The notes beneath the pieces are model-generated. The model made no database searches and was not told the origin of the DNA. It saw only the letters and a list, made by a program, of their open reading frames with translations. Made by a program: the position numbers and the translations under genes. DNA of 64,000 bases. It comes from Pantoea sp. Cy-639. GTDB lineage: Bacteria; Pseudomonadota; Gammaproteobacteria; Pseudomonadales; Pseudomonadaceae. Location of the stretch: positions 1 to 64,000 of the forward strand of contig NZ_VWXI01000013.1 of NCBI RefSeq assembly GCF_011752525.1, written 5' to 3'. Shown here one piece after another: positions 34,215 through 42,917 of the stretch; position 1 is the first letter of the stretch, and each line of letters starts with the position of its first letter.

Positions 34215-35570
34215 TCAGTGTTGGTGGCAGGCGTCGTTGTGCGCGGCGCGATCGGCGCCACCGAGGATGTTGAACAGCAGGTTCAGTATCAGGGCGCTGA
34301 GGGTCGCCATGGCGATGCCGCTGTGGGTGATGGGTTCCATCCACTGTGGCATCTGCGCGAAGAACTCCGGACGGACCACCGGGATCAGGCCGAAGCCGAC
34401 GCTGACCGCGACCAACAGTTGGTTGCGTCGGTCGGAGATGTCTGCCTCCTGGAGGATCTTGATCCCGGTGGCGGTGACCATGCCGAACATGGCGATGGAC
34501 GCGCCGCCCAGTACCGCGGGCGGGATCGAGGCGATCAGGAAGGCCGCCTTGGGCAGCAGGCTGAGCAGGATGAGCAGCGCGCCGGCCACCACGGTGACGT
34601 AGCGGCAACGTACCCCGGTCATCTGCACCAGGCCGATGTTCTGGGCGAACGAGGAGTGGGTGAAGGTGTTGAAGAAGCCCGCCACGAACGAGGCACCGGC
34701 GTCGCACATCAGGCCGCGACGCAGCATGCCTGGGGTGACCTCGCGGTCGGTGACCTTGCCCAGGGCGAGGAACATCCCGGTGGACTCGACGAAGATGATC
34801 ACCACCACCAGGCACATCGACAGGATCGGCGCCAGGCTGAAGGTCGGCATGCCGAAGTGCAGGGGGGTGACCACCTGCAGCCATGGCGCCTCGTTCAGGC
34901 CGCTCAGGTCGACCATGCCGATGCTGCCGGCGATCACGTAGCCCAGGCCCATGCCCACCAGCACCGAGACATTGACCCAGAACCCCCGCATGAAGCGGTT
35001 GATCAGCAGGATCACTGCCAGGACCAGGCCGGCGACCATCAGGTAGATCGGCGAGCCGAAGGTGCTGGCGTCCTGGCCACCACCGGCCCAGTTGACCGCG
35101 ACCGGGAACAGCGACAGACCGATGGAGGTGATGACCGTGCCGGTCACCAGGGGCGGGAAGAACCGTACGACCTTGGACATGAACGGCGCGATCAGCATGC
35201 CGAAGAACCCGGCGGCGATGGTCGCGCCAAAGATCCCCTGCAGGCCCACGCCGGGCATTCCGGCCATGGCCACCATGCTGCCGACGGCGGCGAAGCTGGC
35301 GCCCATCATCACTGGCATGCGGATGCCCACCGGGCCGATGCCGAACGACTGGATCATGGTGGCGACGCCGGCGACCAGCAGGTCGGCGTTGATCAGGAAA
35401 GCGACTTCTTCGCGAGAAAGCCCGGCGGCCTGGCCGATGATCAGCGGCACGGCGATGGCGCCACCGTACATCAGCAGGACATGTTGCAGACCCACCAGGA
35501 TCAGCTGGAACAGGGGCAGGGGCTGTCGTGGGGGCGCAACAGGGATGTACGCCTTGCGTGACTCGGACAT
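34215..35570 (-). CDS. NCS2-family nucleobase permease (xanthine/urate/uracil type)
   Basis: The 451-residue inner-membrane transporter has about 14 membrane segments. Signatures are QHVLLMYGGAIAVPLIIG, the TM8 Glu in IIFVESTGMFLALGKVTDRE, and QNIGLVQMTGVRCRYVT, which corresponds to the QNxGxxxxTGVxSR motif of the xanthine/urate branch. It sits between urate oxidase (puuD) and an outer-membrane nucleoside channel, so xanthine or urate is the likely substrate; the motif alone does not exclude uracil. The C-terminal tail is His-rich (AAHNDACHQH). Confidence 0.88.
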   Translation of the reverse strand: MSESRKAYIPVAPPRQPLPLFQLILVGLQHVLLMYGGAIAVPLIIGQAAGLSREEVAFLINADLLVAGVATMIQSFGIGPVGIRMPVMMGASFAAVGSMVAMAGMPGVGLQGIFGATIAAGFFGMLIAPFMSKVVRFFPPLVTGTVITSIGLSLFPVAVNWAGGGQDASTFGSPIYLMVAGLVLAVILLINRFMRGFWVNVSVLVGMGLGYVIAGSIGMVDLSGLNEAPWLQVVTPLHFGMPTFSLAPILSMCLVVVIIFVESTGMFLALGKVTDREVTPGMLRRGLMCDAGASFVAGFFNTFTHSSFAQNIGLVQMTGVRCRYVTVVAGALLILLSLLPKAAFLIASIPPAVLGGASIAMFGMVTATGIKILQEADISDRRNQLLVAVSVGFGLIPVVRPEFFAQMPQWMEPITHSGIAMATLSALILNLLFNILGGADRAAHNDACHQH

Positions 35571-35724
35571 GCAGCACCTCGAGTTTTGTTTTTATTCTCG
35601 GATCCAAGCGTTGGCCTCCGGGCGGCGGGTACGCACGTGAATACCCGTGGTTCCCGCCCGAAGGCCTGCTCGATGCTAGCAACGCACTACTTACAGCTTG
35701 ACGTCGTGAAACGGTGTACCTCGA

Positions 35725-37053
35725 TCAGTTGACCCGCGCGCCGTTGGCGATCCAGTCGCCGACCAGCTTGCGTTCTTCAACGGTCATCTGGGTGATGTTG
35801 CCCAGCGGCATGATCTGGCTGGCGACGGCCTGCGCCTGGATGCGCGCGGCCTGGGCCTGGATCTGCTGCGGGGTGTCGAACATCACGCCGGCAGGGGCGG
35901 CGCTGAACAGTGGGCTGGTCGGTTTGGACGAGTGGCACACGGTGCAGCGTTCCTGGATGACATTGTGGATCTTGTCGAAACTGTCACCGCTGGCCTGGGC
36001 GCTGGCCTGGGCAGGTTCCTGGGCTGCCGCGGCCGGTGCCTCGGCAGCCTTGGCGGCGTCCTCGACACGTTTCTCGGCAGCGGTCTTGCCGCCGACGGCG
36101 GTTTCCGGCAACGGCTGGTACTCGACCTTGGCAGCGGCCTGCTCAGGAGCGCTCGGCAGCGGCTTGGGGCCGGTCACGTAGGCCAGGCAGATCATCGCCA
36201 GGGCGCCGACAGGCAGGGTCCAGGCGTACTTGTTGCTGTCGTGGCGGGTGTTGAAGTAGTGACGGATCAGTACCGCGGCCACTGCGATCCCGGCCAGGAT
36301 CAGCCAGTTGTACTGGCTGCCGTAGGTGCTCGGGAAGTGGTTGCTGATCATGATGAACAGCACCGGCAGGGTGAAATAGTTGTTGTGGCGCGAACGCAGC
36401 AGGCCCTTGGCCGGCAGTACCGGGTCCGGGGTCTCGTTCTTCTCGATCGCCGCCACCAACTGGCGCTGGGCCGGCATGATGATGCGGAACACGTTGCCGA
36501 CCATGATGGTGCCGATGATCGCGCCGGTGTGCAGGTACGCGCCACGGCCGCTGAACACCAGGCTGAAGCCCCAGCAGGCGGCGATGATCAGCACGAACAG
36601 CACGCCGCCGAGCAGGGCCGGTTGCTTGCCCAGGGGCGAGTCGCACAGGAAGTCGTAGATGAACCAGGCGGCGATCAGCGAACCGATGCCGATGGCCACG
36701 CCTTCGCCACCGCTCAGGGTGCTGCCGGGGGCCAGCAGGTACAGGCTCGGGTTCCAGTAGAACACCACGCAGAGCAGGGCGATACCGGACATCCAGGTGA
36801 AGTAGGCTTCCCATTTGAACCAGTGCAGGTTCTCGGGCATCTTCGGCGGCGCCAGCTTGTACTTCTCGAGGTGGTAGATACCACCGCCGTGGATGGCCCA
36901 GAGGTCACCCGACAGCCCTTCGCGCGGATTGCTCCGGTTCAGGTTGTTTTCCAGCCAGACGAAGTAGAACGATGCACCGATCCAGGCGACGCCAGTGATC
37001 ATGTGAACCCAGCGAATGCTCAGGTTCAGCCATTCGTGAAGGTGTGCTTCCAC
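35725..37053 (-). CDS. puuD: Membrane-bound urate oxidase with cytochrome c domain
   Basis: PuuD oxidises urate to 5-hydroxyisourate using its own haem instead of O2-dependent uricase. The start is GTG 37053 with GAGAGG upstream, giving the family opening EAHLHEWLNLSIRWVHMITG; the 33 extra upstream codons are unsupported. The 442-residue protein has eight or so N-terminal membrane segments and an Ala/Pro-rich linker. Its periplasmic cytochrome c domain has CTVCH (Cys370, Cys373, His374) and the axial Met415 in IMPLGN. It is located between the NCS2 permease and allA. Confidence 0.92.
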   Translation of the reverse strand: MEAHLHEWLNLSIRWVHMITGVAWIGASFYFVWLENNLNRSNPREGLSGDLWAIHGGGIYHLEKYKLAPPKMPENLHWFKWEAYFTWMSGIALLCVVFYWNPSLYLLAPGSTLSGGEGVAIGIGSLIAAWFIYDFLCDSPLGKQPALLGGVLFVLIIAACWGFSLVFSGRGAYLHTGAIIGTIMVGNVFRIIMPAQRQLVAAIEKNETPDPVLPAKGLLRSRHNNYFTLPVLFIMISNHFPSTYGSQYNWLILAGIAVAAVLIRHYFNTRHDSNKYAWTLPVGALAMICLAYVTGPKPLPSAPEQAAAKVEYQPLPETAVGGKTAAEKRVEDAAKAAEAPAAAAQEPAQASAQASGDSFDKIHNVIQERCTVCHSSKPTSPLFSAAPAGVMFDTPQQIQAQAARIQAQAVASQIMPLGNITQMTVEERKLVGDWIANGARVN

Positions 37054-37253
37054 AGTATTAACCTCTCGCCAGCCACCACCCGGGGACTGCACGAAATGTT
37101 TCTGCGCGACGATCAGGCTGCGTTGCAAACCGGTGTGCAATGCGCATGGCATTCGCCCAGTCGGACGCGATTCCGACTGTTTCCCGTCTGTGTTCGCCTC
37201 TGATCGCCGTTCGAAGCATGTCGTGCAGCCCCTTCTGGATGACCGACCTTTTC

Positions 37254-37757
37254 TTATTGGTGGGGATTGAGGATCAACATCTGTTCCTCGGGGAAGTAAT
37301 GCTCATCGCAGTTGTTGCCGGAACCACTGCGATCAACCACCAGGAAGTCATCCCGCTTTTCGATCGTCAGCACCGGGTGGTGCCAGACGCCGCGATGGTA
37401 ATTAACGCCCTGCCTGCCATTACTGCGGAAGGCTCGGACCAAGCCTGATACAGGTGCATCGCCAACCGGCGCGACCACGATCAGAAAGGGGTTGCCGAGC
37501 AGCGGGATGAAAGCCTGGCTGCCCAGCGGATGGCGTTCCAGCATGCGCACGGTCAAGGGCATCTCCAGCGCGTCGGCGCGGAAGATGCTGATGATCGCCT
37601 TGTCCTCGGGCTCGGCGGTCTCGACCGTGGCGAGCTTGTGGAAGCGCATGGTCGAACCGTTGTTGATCATGAAGTGGTCGCTGCCGTCGGTTTCGATCAC
37701 GTCACCGAAAGGGGCGAAGGCTTCTTTGCTCAGGGGCTCGATCACTAGCGTGCGCAT
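37254..37757 (-). CDS. allA: Ureidoglycolate lyase
   Basis: AllA splits ureidoglycolate into glyoxylate and urea. The 167-residue protein starts MRTLVIEPLSKEAFAPFGDV. It contains INNGSTMRFHKLA, MLERHPLGSQAFIPL and GVWHHPVLTIEKRDDFLVVDR, all family-typical, and length is normal. It lies 108 bases after uraD; in P. aeruginosa, as I recall, allantoicase (alc) lies between these two genes, but here the gap holds nothing like it. The glyoxylate made would feed gcl at 16559. Confidence 0.94.
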   Translation of the reverse strand: MRTLVIEPLSKEAFAPFGDVIETDGSDHFMINNGSTMRFHKLATVETAEPEDKAIISIFRADALEMPLTVRMLERHPLGSQAFIPLLGNPFLIVVAPVGDAPVSGLVRAFRSNGRQGVNYHRGVWHHPVLTIEKRDDFLVVDRSGSGNNCDEHYFPEEQMLILNPHQ

Positions 37758-37865
37758 GCGGATATCTCTTCTATGTTCATTGTTCTTGAAATGGATGGAC
37801 TGTCATCGCGATGGCAGGCCCTGGGTACAGACGCGTCATGCACTCGGGCCAGGCCAGGACAATCC

Positions 37866-38381
37866 TCAAAGCTGCAACAGGCGGAACAGGGCAATCAGGT
37901 TGATCTGCGCCAGGGCTTCCTTGAACTCGGCATCCTTGTCGTTGTGGATGCGTTTCTCGAAGGCGGCGAGGATCTGGTGCCGGTTGCTGCCCTTGACCGC
38001 CATGATGAACGGGAACTGGAACTTGGCCTTGTAGGCGTCGTTCAGCTCGGTGAAACGGGCGAACTCCTCGGCGGTGCACTGGTGGATGCCGGCGCCGGCC
38101 TGTTCGTTGGTGCTCGATTCGGTCAGCTCGCCCTGGATCGCGGCCTTGCCGGCGAGGTCCGGGTGGGCGTTGATCAGCGCCAGCTGGTCGGCGTGGTTGG
38201 CGCTGAGCAGGATGTCGCTCATGCGCTGATGCAGCGCCTCGATCTCGTCCAGCTCGCCCGGCTGGCCCAGGTCGAAGGCTTTTTCGGCGACCCACGGCGA
38301 GTGCTCGTAGATGTCGGCGAAGGCCTCGACGAAGGCGGCACGGCCCAGGGTGGAGGGCTTGAGGGTCTTGAAGGCGGTCAT
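37866..38381 (-). CDS. uraD: OHCU decarboxylase
   Basis: UraD turns 2-oxo-4-hydroxy-4-carboxy-5-ureidoimidazoline into S-allantoin. The 171-residue helical protein has the signature ALINAHPDLAGKAAIQGELT, plus FVEAFADIYEHSPWVAEKA and FIMAVKGSNRHQILAAFEKR. The start ATG 38381 overlaps the puuE stop by one base (TGATG), so translation is coupled. It acts directly after HiuH, whose gene is divergent from puuE. Confidence 0.95.
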   Translation of the reverse strand: MTAFKTLKPSTLGRAAFVEAFADIYEHSPWVAEKAFDLGQPGELDEIEALHQRMSDILLSANHADQLALINAHPDLAGKAAIQGELTESSTNEQAGAGIHQCTAEEFARFTELNDAYKAKFQFPFIMAVKGSNRHQILAAFEKRIHNDKDAEFKEALAQINLIALFRLLQL

Positions 38382-39307
38382 CAGGCGTTCTCTTTCTTGT
38401 ACGGGTGGGTGGCGTGCCAGTGGCGGGCGATGTCCACGCGACGGGCGAACCAGACCTGCTCGTGGCTCTTGGCGTAGTCGATGAAGCGCTTGAGCGCGGC
38501 CAGGCGCGCCGGACGGCCGACCAGGCGGCAGTGCAGGCCGATGGAGAGCATCTTCGGCGCTTCGGCGCCTTCGGCGTAGAGCACGTCGAAGGCGTCTTTC
38601 AGGTACTGGAAGAACTGTTCGCCGCAGTTGAAGCCTTGCACCTGGGTGAAACGCATGTCGTTGGTGTCCAGGGTGTAGGGGATCACCAGGTGCGGCTTGT
38701 CGGTGCTGTTGTTCGGCTCCCAGTAGGGCAGGTCGTCGTCGTAGGTGTCGCTGTCGTAGAGGAAGCCGCCTTCCTCCATCACCAGGCGTCGGGTGTTCGG
38801 GCCGGTGCGGCCGGTGTACCAGCCCAGCGGGCGTTCGCCGGTGATCTCGGTGAGGATGCGGATGGCCTCGAGCATATGCTCGCGTTCCTGGGCCTCGTCC
38901 ATGTACTGGTAGTCGATCCAGCGGTAGCCGTGGCTGCAGATCTCGTGGCCGGCCTGGACCATGGCGCGGATCACGTCAGGGTGGCGCTGGGCGGCCATGG
39001 CCACGGCGAAGATGGTCAGCGGCACGCCGCTGTCCTTGAACAGCTTGAGCAGTCGCCATACACCGGCACGGCTGCCGTACTCGTAGAGCGATTCCATGCT
39101 CATGTTGCGCGCGCCCTGCAGGGGCTGGGCGGCGACCATTTCGGAGAGGAACGCTTCGGATTCTTTGTCGCCGTGCAGGATGTTGCGCTCGCCACCTTCT
39201 TCGTAGTTGAGCACGAAGGACAGTGCAATGCGGGCATTCCCCGGCCATTGCGGATGAGGTGGGTTGTTGCCGTAACCGATCAGGTCGCGAGGGTAGTCAG
39301 CGCTCAC
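38381..39307 (-). CDS. puuE: Allantoinase, polysaccharide-deacetylase type
   Basis: PuuE hydrolyses allantoin to allantoate without metal, unlike the AllB amidohydrolases. The 308-residue protein starts MSADYPRDLIGYGNNPPHPQ and has LSFVLNYEEGGERNILHGD, GRAGVWRLLKLFKD, QAGHEICSHGYRW and GWYTGRTGPNTRRLV, all typical of the family. It heads the minus-strand run puuE-uraD-allA-puuD, and the palindrome TTGTATACAA lies about 78 bases upstream. Confidence 0.95.
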   Translation of the reverse strand: MSADYPRDLIGYGNNPPHPQWPGNARIALSFVLNYEEGGERNILHGDKESEAFLSEMVAAQPLQGARNMSMESLYEYGSRAGVWRLLKLFKDSGVPLTIFAVAMAAQRHPDVIRAMVQAGHEICSHGYRWIDYQYMDEAQEREHMLEAIRILTEITGERPLGWYTGRTGPNTRRLVMEEGGFLYDSDTYDDDLPYWEPNNSTDKPHLVIPYTLDTNDMRFTQVQGFNCGEQFFQYLKDAFDVLYAEGAEAPKMLSIGLHCRLVGRPARLAALKRFIDYAKSHEQVWFARRVDIARHWHATHPYKKENA

Positions 39308-39384
39308 TGCAGTCTTCCTTCTTGTACGTTAGTGCGGGTGGTGGGCGGGGCCGCGTCGGGATGTCGCACCACCGGATGGGCTGA

Positions 39385-39394
39385 TTGTATACAA
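39385..39394. promoter_or_regulatory. TTGTATACAA operator candidate upstream of puuE
   Basis: The site is identical to the two palindromes in the gcl/DUF336 region. It lies about 78 bases upstream of the puuE start in the divergent puuE/hiuH region. Confidence 0.65.
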
Positions 39395-39589
39395 CTTCTG
39401 AAATCTTTTGTAAGCCTGTTTTTCCGCATTTCTTCCCTTTTGTCGGTTGGGGCGGCGCCGTAAAGCCTTTGCAAGAAACCTGCCTGATTGGTCAGTTAAT
39501 GGCGGCGGCCTCGGCATGCCATCTATCTTTGCGACTGGCGGCTGATATTGCGGGGGCTGACCGGGCGGTCGACGAGAGGGGATAAAAAA

Positions 39590-39599
39590 TTGTGTACAA
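39590..39599. promoter_or_regulatory. TTGTGTACAA operator candidate upstream of hiuH
   Basis: One base differs from the perfect palindrome. It is preceded by AAAAAA as at 18500, and contains TACAAT, which could be the -10 element it occludes. It lies 110 bases upstream of hiuH. Confidence 0.6.
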
Positions 39600-39708
39600 T
39601 TTATCGGCAAACTGTCTTAATGGCGTCATTCCCGCACACCGCAGGCCTTTGTGCCTGGTGGATGGCGTGTATTTTTTGCCCACGCATATGACAAGAGGCG
39701 ACAAGCAA

Positions 39709-40062
39709 ATGGGACGTTTGACCACACACGTACTGGATGCCGCGCATGGCTGCCCGGGCAGCTCGATCAAGGTCGAGCTGTACCGTGTCGAAGGCCAGCA
39801 ACTGGAGCTGGTGAACACCGCCCTGACCAACAGCGATGGCCGTGTCGACGCGCCGTTGCTGCAAGGGGACGACTACCGTACCGGTGTCTACCAGTTGCAG
39901 TTCAGCGCGGGTGACTACTACCGCGGCAAAGGCGTGAAACTGCCGGACAGCGCGTTCCTCGATGTCGTCGTGCTGCGCTTTGGCATCGACGAGCAGCAAG
40001 AGCACTACCACGTGCCGCTGTTGATCTCGCCGTACAGCTATTCGACCTATCGTGGAAGCTAG
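39709..40062 (+). CDS. hiuH: 5-hydroxyisourate hydrolase (transthyretin-like)
   Basis: HiuH opens the ring of 5-hydroxyisourate made by PuuD, giving OHCU for UraD. I use ATG 39709, giving 117 residues beginning GRLTTHVLDAAHGCPG; ATG 39688 is an alternative. The signatures LTTHVLD, TNSDGRVD and the C-terminal tetrapeptide YRGS distinguish HIU hydrolases from hormone-binding transthyretins. No signal peptide is present, so the enzyme is cytoplasmic, while PuuD acts at the membrane. It is divergent from puuE. Confidence 0.95.
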   Translation: MGRLTTHVLDAAHGCPGSSIKVELYRVEGQQLELVNTALTNSDGRVDAPLLQGDDYRTGVYQLQFSAGDYYRGKGVKLPDSAFLDVVVLRFGIDEQQEHYHVPLLISPYSYSTYRGS

Positions 40063-40094
40063 TTGGTCGCTAGAAGAATCTTCGTAGGTCCTTG

Positions 40095-40123
40095 GCCCGC
40101 TCTCACACTGGCGGGCTTTTTTT
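40095..40123 (+). terminator. Rho-independent terminator after hiuH
   Basis: GCCCGC (40095-40100) pairs with GCGGGC (40111-40116) and is followed by seven T. Confidence 0.8.
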
Positions 40124-40244
40124 CGCCTGCTGTTTCATGCCAGCCGCGGATGAAGCAAGCAACCGTGGTAGGTGCCAGCCACCACGGCGCCTGGTTCGCC
40201 AGCAAGGCTGGTGCCTTCGGCATGCGGGGACGGCCTGGAAATGA

Positions 40245-40271
40245 ACAAAGGGCGCCATTGGCGCCCTTTGT
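40245..40271 (-). terminator. 12-bp hairpin after the purine permease gene
   Basis: ACAAAGGGCGCC and GGCGCCCTTTGT pair perfectly around ATT, 15 bases beyond the minus-strand stop at 40287. There is no strong U-run. Confidence 0.7.
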
Positions 40272-40286
40272 CGTACTCGGCTCGGT

Positions 40287-41636
40287 TCAGAGGAACACGA
40301 ACTTGGCAATGAAGATCAGACACAGCACCCACAGGCTTGCCGAGATCTCCCGGTACTTGCCGGTCCCGGCCTTCAGCGCCACGTAGCTGATGAAGCCCAG
40401 GGCGATGCCGTCGGCCACCGAGAAGGTCAGCGGCATCATGATCACCGTGACGATCGCCGGGATGCTGTCGGTGGCTTCGTCCCAGTGGATATGCGCCATG
40501 CTGCCCATCATCAGCATCGCCACGTAGATCAGCGCGCCTGCGGTGGCATAGGCAGGAATCATCCCGGCCAGCGGGGCGAAGAACATCGCCGCGATGAACA
40601 GCACGCCGACCACCACCGCGGTCAGGCCGGTACGCCCGCCAGCGGCGACACCTGCGGCGCTCTCCACGTAGCTGGTCACCGGTGGCACGCCGACCACCGC
40701 GCCGAACACGCTGGAGGCACTGTCGGCCTTCAGCGCCCGCGACAGGTTCTCGATGCGCCCGTCAGGCGCCACCAGGTTGGCGCGCTGGGCCACGCCCATC
40801 AGGGTGCCGGCGGTGTCGAACATGTGCACGAACAGGAATGCCAGCACCACGCTGATCATGCTGACGTTGAACACCCCGGCCACGTCCATGGCCATCCAGG
40901 TCGGGGCCAGGCTCGGCGGCATCGACATCACCCCGGTGAATTTCACCAGGCCCAGGGCCCAACCGGCCAGGGTCACGCCGATGATGCTGATCAGGATCGC
41001 GCCGAACACCCGTTTGTAGCTGAGGATCGCGATCAGCAGGAAGCACAGCGCCGCCAGCAGTGGCGCTGGCTCATGCAGCGAGCCCAGCTTGATCAAGGTG
41101 GCCGGGCTGTCGACGATGATGCCGGCGGTCTTCAGGCCGATCAGCCCGAGGAACAGGCCGACGCCGGCGCCCATGGCATGGCGCAGGCTTACCGGAATGC
41201 TGTTGAGCAGCCACTCGCGTACCCGTGACAAGGTCAGGAACATGAACAGCACACCGGAGATGAACACCGCCCCCAGCGCGGTTTCCCAGTTGTAGCCCAT
41301 GGTCCCGACCACGGTGTAGGTGAAGAACGCGTTGAGTCCCATGCCCGGTGCCAGGCCCACCGGCCAGTTGGCGTACAGGCCCATCAGCAGGCAGCCCAGG
41401 GCGGCGGCGATGCAGGTGGCGACGAACGCCGCGCCGTGGTCGATGCCGGCGTCGGCCATGATGTTGGGGTTGACGAAGATGATGTAGGCCATGGTGATGA
41501 AGGTGGTCACCCCGGCGATCAGTTCGGTTCTGACGGTGCTGCCATGTCGCTTGAGTTTGAAAATCCGTTCCAGCCAGCTCGTTTCGAGCGGCGGGGCGAG
41601 ATCCAGCGTAGGGGCTTCGGATTTGCGGCTTTCCAC
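40287..41636 (-). CDS. NCS2-family purine permease, AzgA-like (adenine/guanine/hypoxanthine)
   Basis: The start is GTG 41636 with GAGGAG upstream. The 449-residue inner-membrane protein has the AzgA-branch motifs RTELIAGVTTFITMAYIIFVNP, GLAPGMGLNAFFTY, FVHMFDTAGTLMGVAQRAN and GVPPVTSYVESAAGVAAGGRTG. Members of this branch move adenine, guanine or hypoxanthine with protons. The guaD and xdh genes nearby would process guanine and hypoxanthine, so a purine substrate fits. It is divergent from the GntR gene at 41993. Confidence 0.92.
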   Translation of the reverse strand: MESRKSEAPTLDLAPPLETSWLERIFKLKRHGSTVRTELIAGVTTFITMAYIIFVNPNIMADAGIDHGAAFVATCIAAALGCLLMGLYANWPVGLAPGMGLNAFFTYTVVGTMGYNWETALGAVFISGVLFMFLTLSRVREWLLNSIPVSLRHAMGAGVGLFLGLIGLKTAGIIVDSPATLIKLGSLHEPAPLLAALCFLLIAILSYKRVFGAILISIIGVTLAGWALGLVKFTGVMSMPPSLAPTWMAMDVAGVFNVSMISVVLAFLFVHMFDTAGTLMGVAQRANLVAPDGRIENLSRALKADSASSVFGAVVGVPPVTSYVESAAGVAAGGRTGLTAVVVGVLFIAAMFFAPLAGMIPAYATAGALIYVAMLMMGSMAHIHWDEATDSIPAIVTVIMMPLTFSVADGIALGFISYVALKAGTGKYREISASLWVLCLIFIAKFVFL

Positions 41637-41778
41637 AGCGAGTACTCCTCAAGTCGTTCTTGTTGTTCGAAGCCTGGTCCTGAGCAGTGCACTTGGGGGC
41701 TTCGCGAGGGAGGGTGTGGCAGACGTCCGACCATTTTGTTGACTTCTGGGTCAGGAAGTTGCTCGCAGGATTATGCTT

Positions 41779-41788
41779 TTGTGTACAA
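41779..41788. promoter_or_regulatory. TTGTGTACAA operator candidate (permease/GntR region, site 1)
   Basis: The sequence is the same as the hiuH site. It lies 143 bases upstream of the permease gene and 205 bases upstream of the GntR gene. Confidence 0.55.
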
Positions 41789-41876
41789 ATAAAGCAAATA
41801 ATGTTTTATCTTTTGTTCGCACAAACCGCCGTACAACGGCTATATAGGAAAAGGCCACCTGCAGAAACGGGTCAGC

Positions 41877-41886
41877 CTGTGTACAA
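41877..41886. promoter_or_regulatory. CTGTGTACAA operator candidate (GntR autoregulation, site 2)
   Basis: A two-base variant of the palindrome followed by T, giving TACAAT, 107 bases before the GntR start. It is the best candidate for autoregulation. Confidence 0.5.
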
Positions 41887-41992
41887 TGGCGCCATACCTT
41901 GGCCCAACTTCTTCTTCCCAGACTCGCCACCCCTCCGCTGACAGGTATTACAGTCACGGCGCGACTGGTAGGTCCTTCGTGCTCGAGAGCCC

Positions 41993-42751
41993 ATGAACGA
42001 ACAGCTGCAACCTCTGAAAAAACCTGCGCGCACCGGCAAGGCCGGCCGCAGCGGTACCCAGGACGACATCGTCTATGCGCACATCTTCGAGGCGATCCTC
42101 GAGCAACGCCTCGCGCCGGGCACCAAGTTGAGCGAGGAAGCGCTGGGCGAGATCTTCGGCGTCAGCCGCACCATCATTCGTCGCGCCCTGTCGCGCCTGG
42201 CCCACGAAAGCGTGGTGTTGCTGCGCCCCAACCGTGGCGCGGTAGTGGCCAGCCCGACGGTCGAGGAAGCCCGTCAGGTGTTCTTCTCGCGGCGCATGGT
42301 CGAGCGCGCCATCACCGAGCTGGCGGTGCAGCACGCCACGGTCGAGCAACTCAATGAACTGCGCCAGATGGTGCGCGAGGAGCGCGACAGCTTCTCCCGC
42401 GGCGATCGCGGCGCCGGTATCCGCTTGTCCGGCGAGTTCCACCTCAAGCTGGCCGAAGCTGCCGGCAATGCGCCGCTGGTGAGTTTCCAGCGCAGCCTGG
42501 TGTCGCAGACTTCGCTGATCATCGCCCAGTACGAAAGCGGCAACCGTTCGCATTGCTCCTACGACGAGCACATGCAATTGATCGATGCCATCGAGGCGCG
42601 CGATGGCGAGCAGGCGGTGAGCCTGATGATGCACCACATGGACCACATCGACAGCAAGCTCAACCTCGACGAGGAAAGTGCTTCTGACGACCTGCATGCG
42701 GTGTTTTCGCACTTGCTGCAGAAAAAACCCAAGGCCGCAGCCAAGGGTTGA
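41993..42751 (+). CDS. GntR-family regulator (FadR/FCD type), candidate purine/glyoxylate regulator
   Basis: The 252-residue protein has an N-terminal winged helix (IFEAILEQRLAPGTKLSEEA, LGEIFGVSRTIIRRALSRLA, HESVVLLRPNRGAVVASP) preceded by a basic arm. The helical FCD ligand domain has FHLKLAEAAGNAPLVSFQRSL with metal-type His residues and HCSYDEHMQLIDAIEARD. Its own promoter and those of puuE, hiuH, gcl and the DUF336 gene share TTGTRTACAA. I infer that it controls these genes and senses a late intermediate such as allantoin or glyoxylate. It ends before a strong terminator. Confidence 0.88.
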   Translation: MNEQLQPLKKPARTGKAGRSGTQDDIVYAHIFEAILEQRLAPGTKLSEEALGEIFGVSRTIIRRALSRLAHESVVLLRPNRGAVVASPTVEEARQVFFSRRMVERAITELAVQHATVEQLNELRQMVREERDSFSRGDRGAGIRLSGEFHLKLAEAAGNAPLVSFQRSLVSQTSLIIAQYESGNRSHCSYDEHMQLIDAIEARDGEQAVSLMMHHMDHIDSKLNLDEESASDDLHAVFSHLLQKKPKAAAKG

Positions 42752-42783
42752 ACGTTTGCCTGTGCCGGCAGCATGATCACCGC

Positions 42784-42810
42784 AAGGGGCCTCTGACAGG
42801 CCCCTTTTTC
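42784..42810 (+). terminator. Rho-independent terminator after GntR gene
   Basis: AAGGGGCCT (42784-42792) and AGGCCCCTT (42798-42806) form the stem around CTGAC, followed by TTT. Confidence 0.85.
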
Positions 42811-42917
42811 GTGACTGGCCATTTGCCTGGACCCTGTTAGATTTACTAGTTGCAAACCCCGAATTCCTGTAGTTGGGCTTGCGCAGTCGTTGCGTTCAAC
42901 TACTTGAGGAATGGGTC

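Larger units (their letters stand above)
41637..41992. promoter_or_regulatory. Divergent control region, permease / GntR
   Basis: No gene is seen in these 356 bases. They hold an AT-rich core (41760-41820), two operator-type palindromes (41779 and 41877) and a small GCCGT-ACA-ACGGC repeat at 41828-41840 of unknown meaning. Confidence 0.6.

Noticed and set aside
39479..39498. CTGCCTGATTGGTCAG as a third TTGACC-type operator
   Set aside because: Only the right arm fits and the spacing is off by one; too weak.
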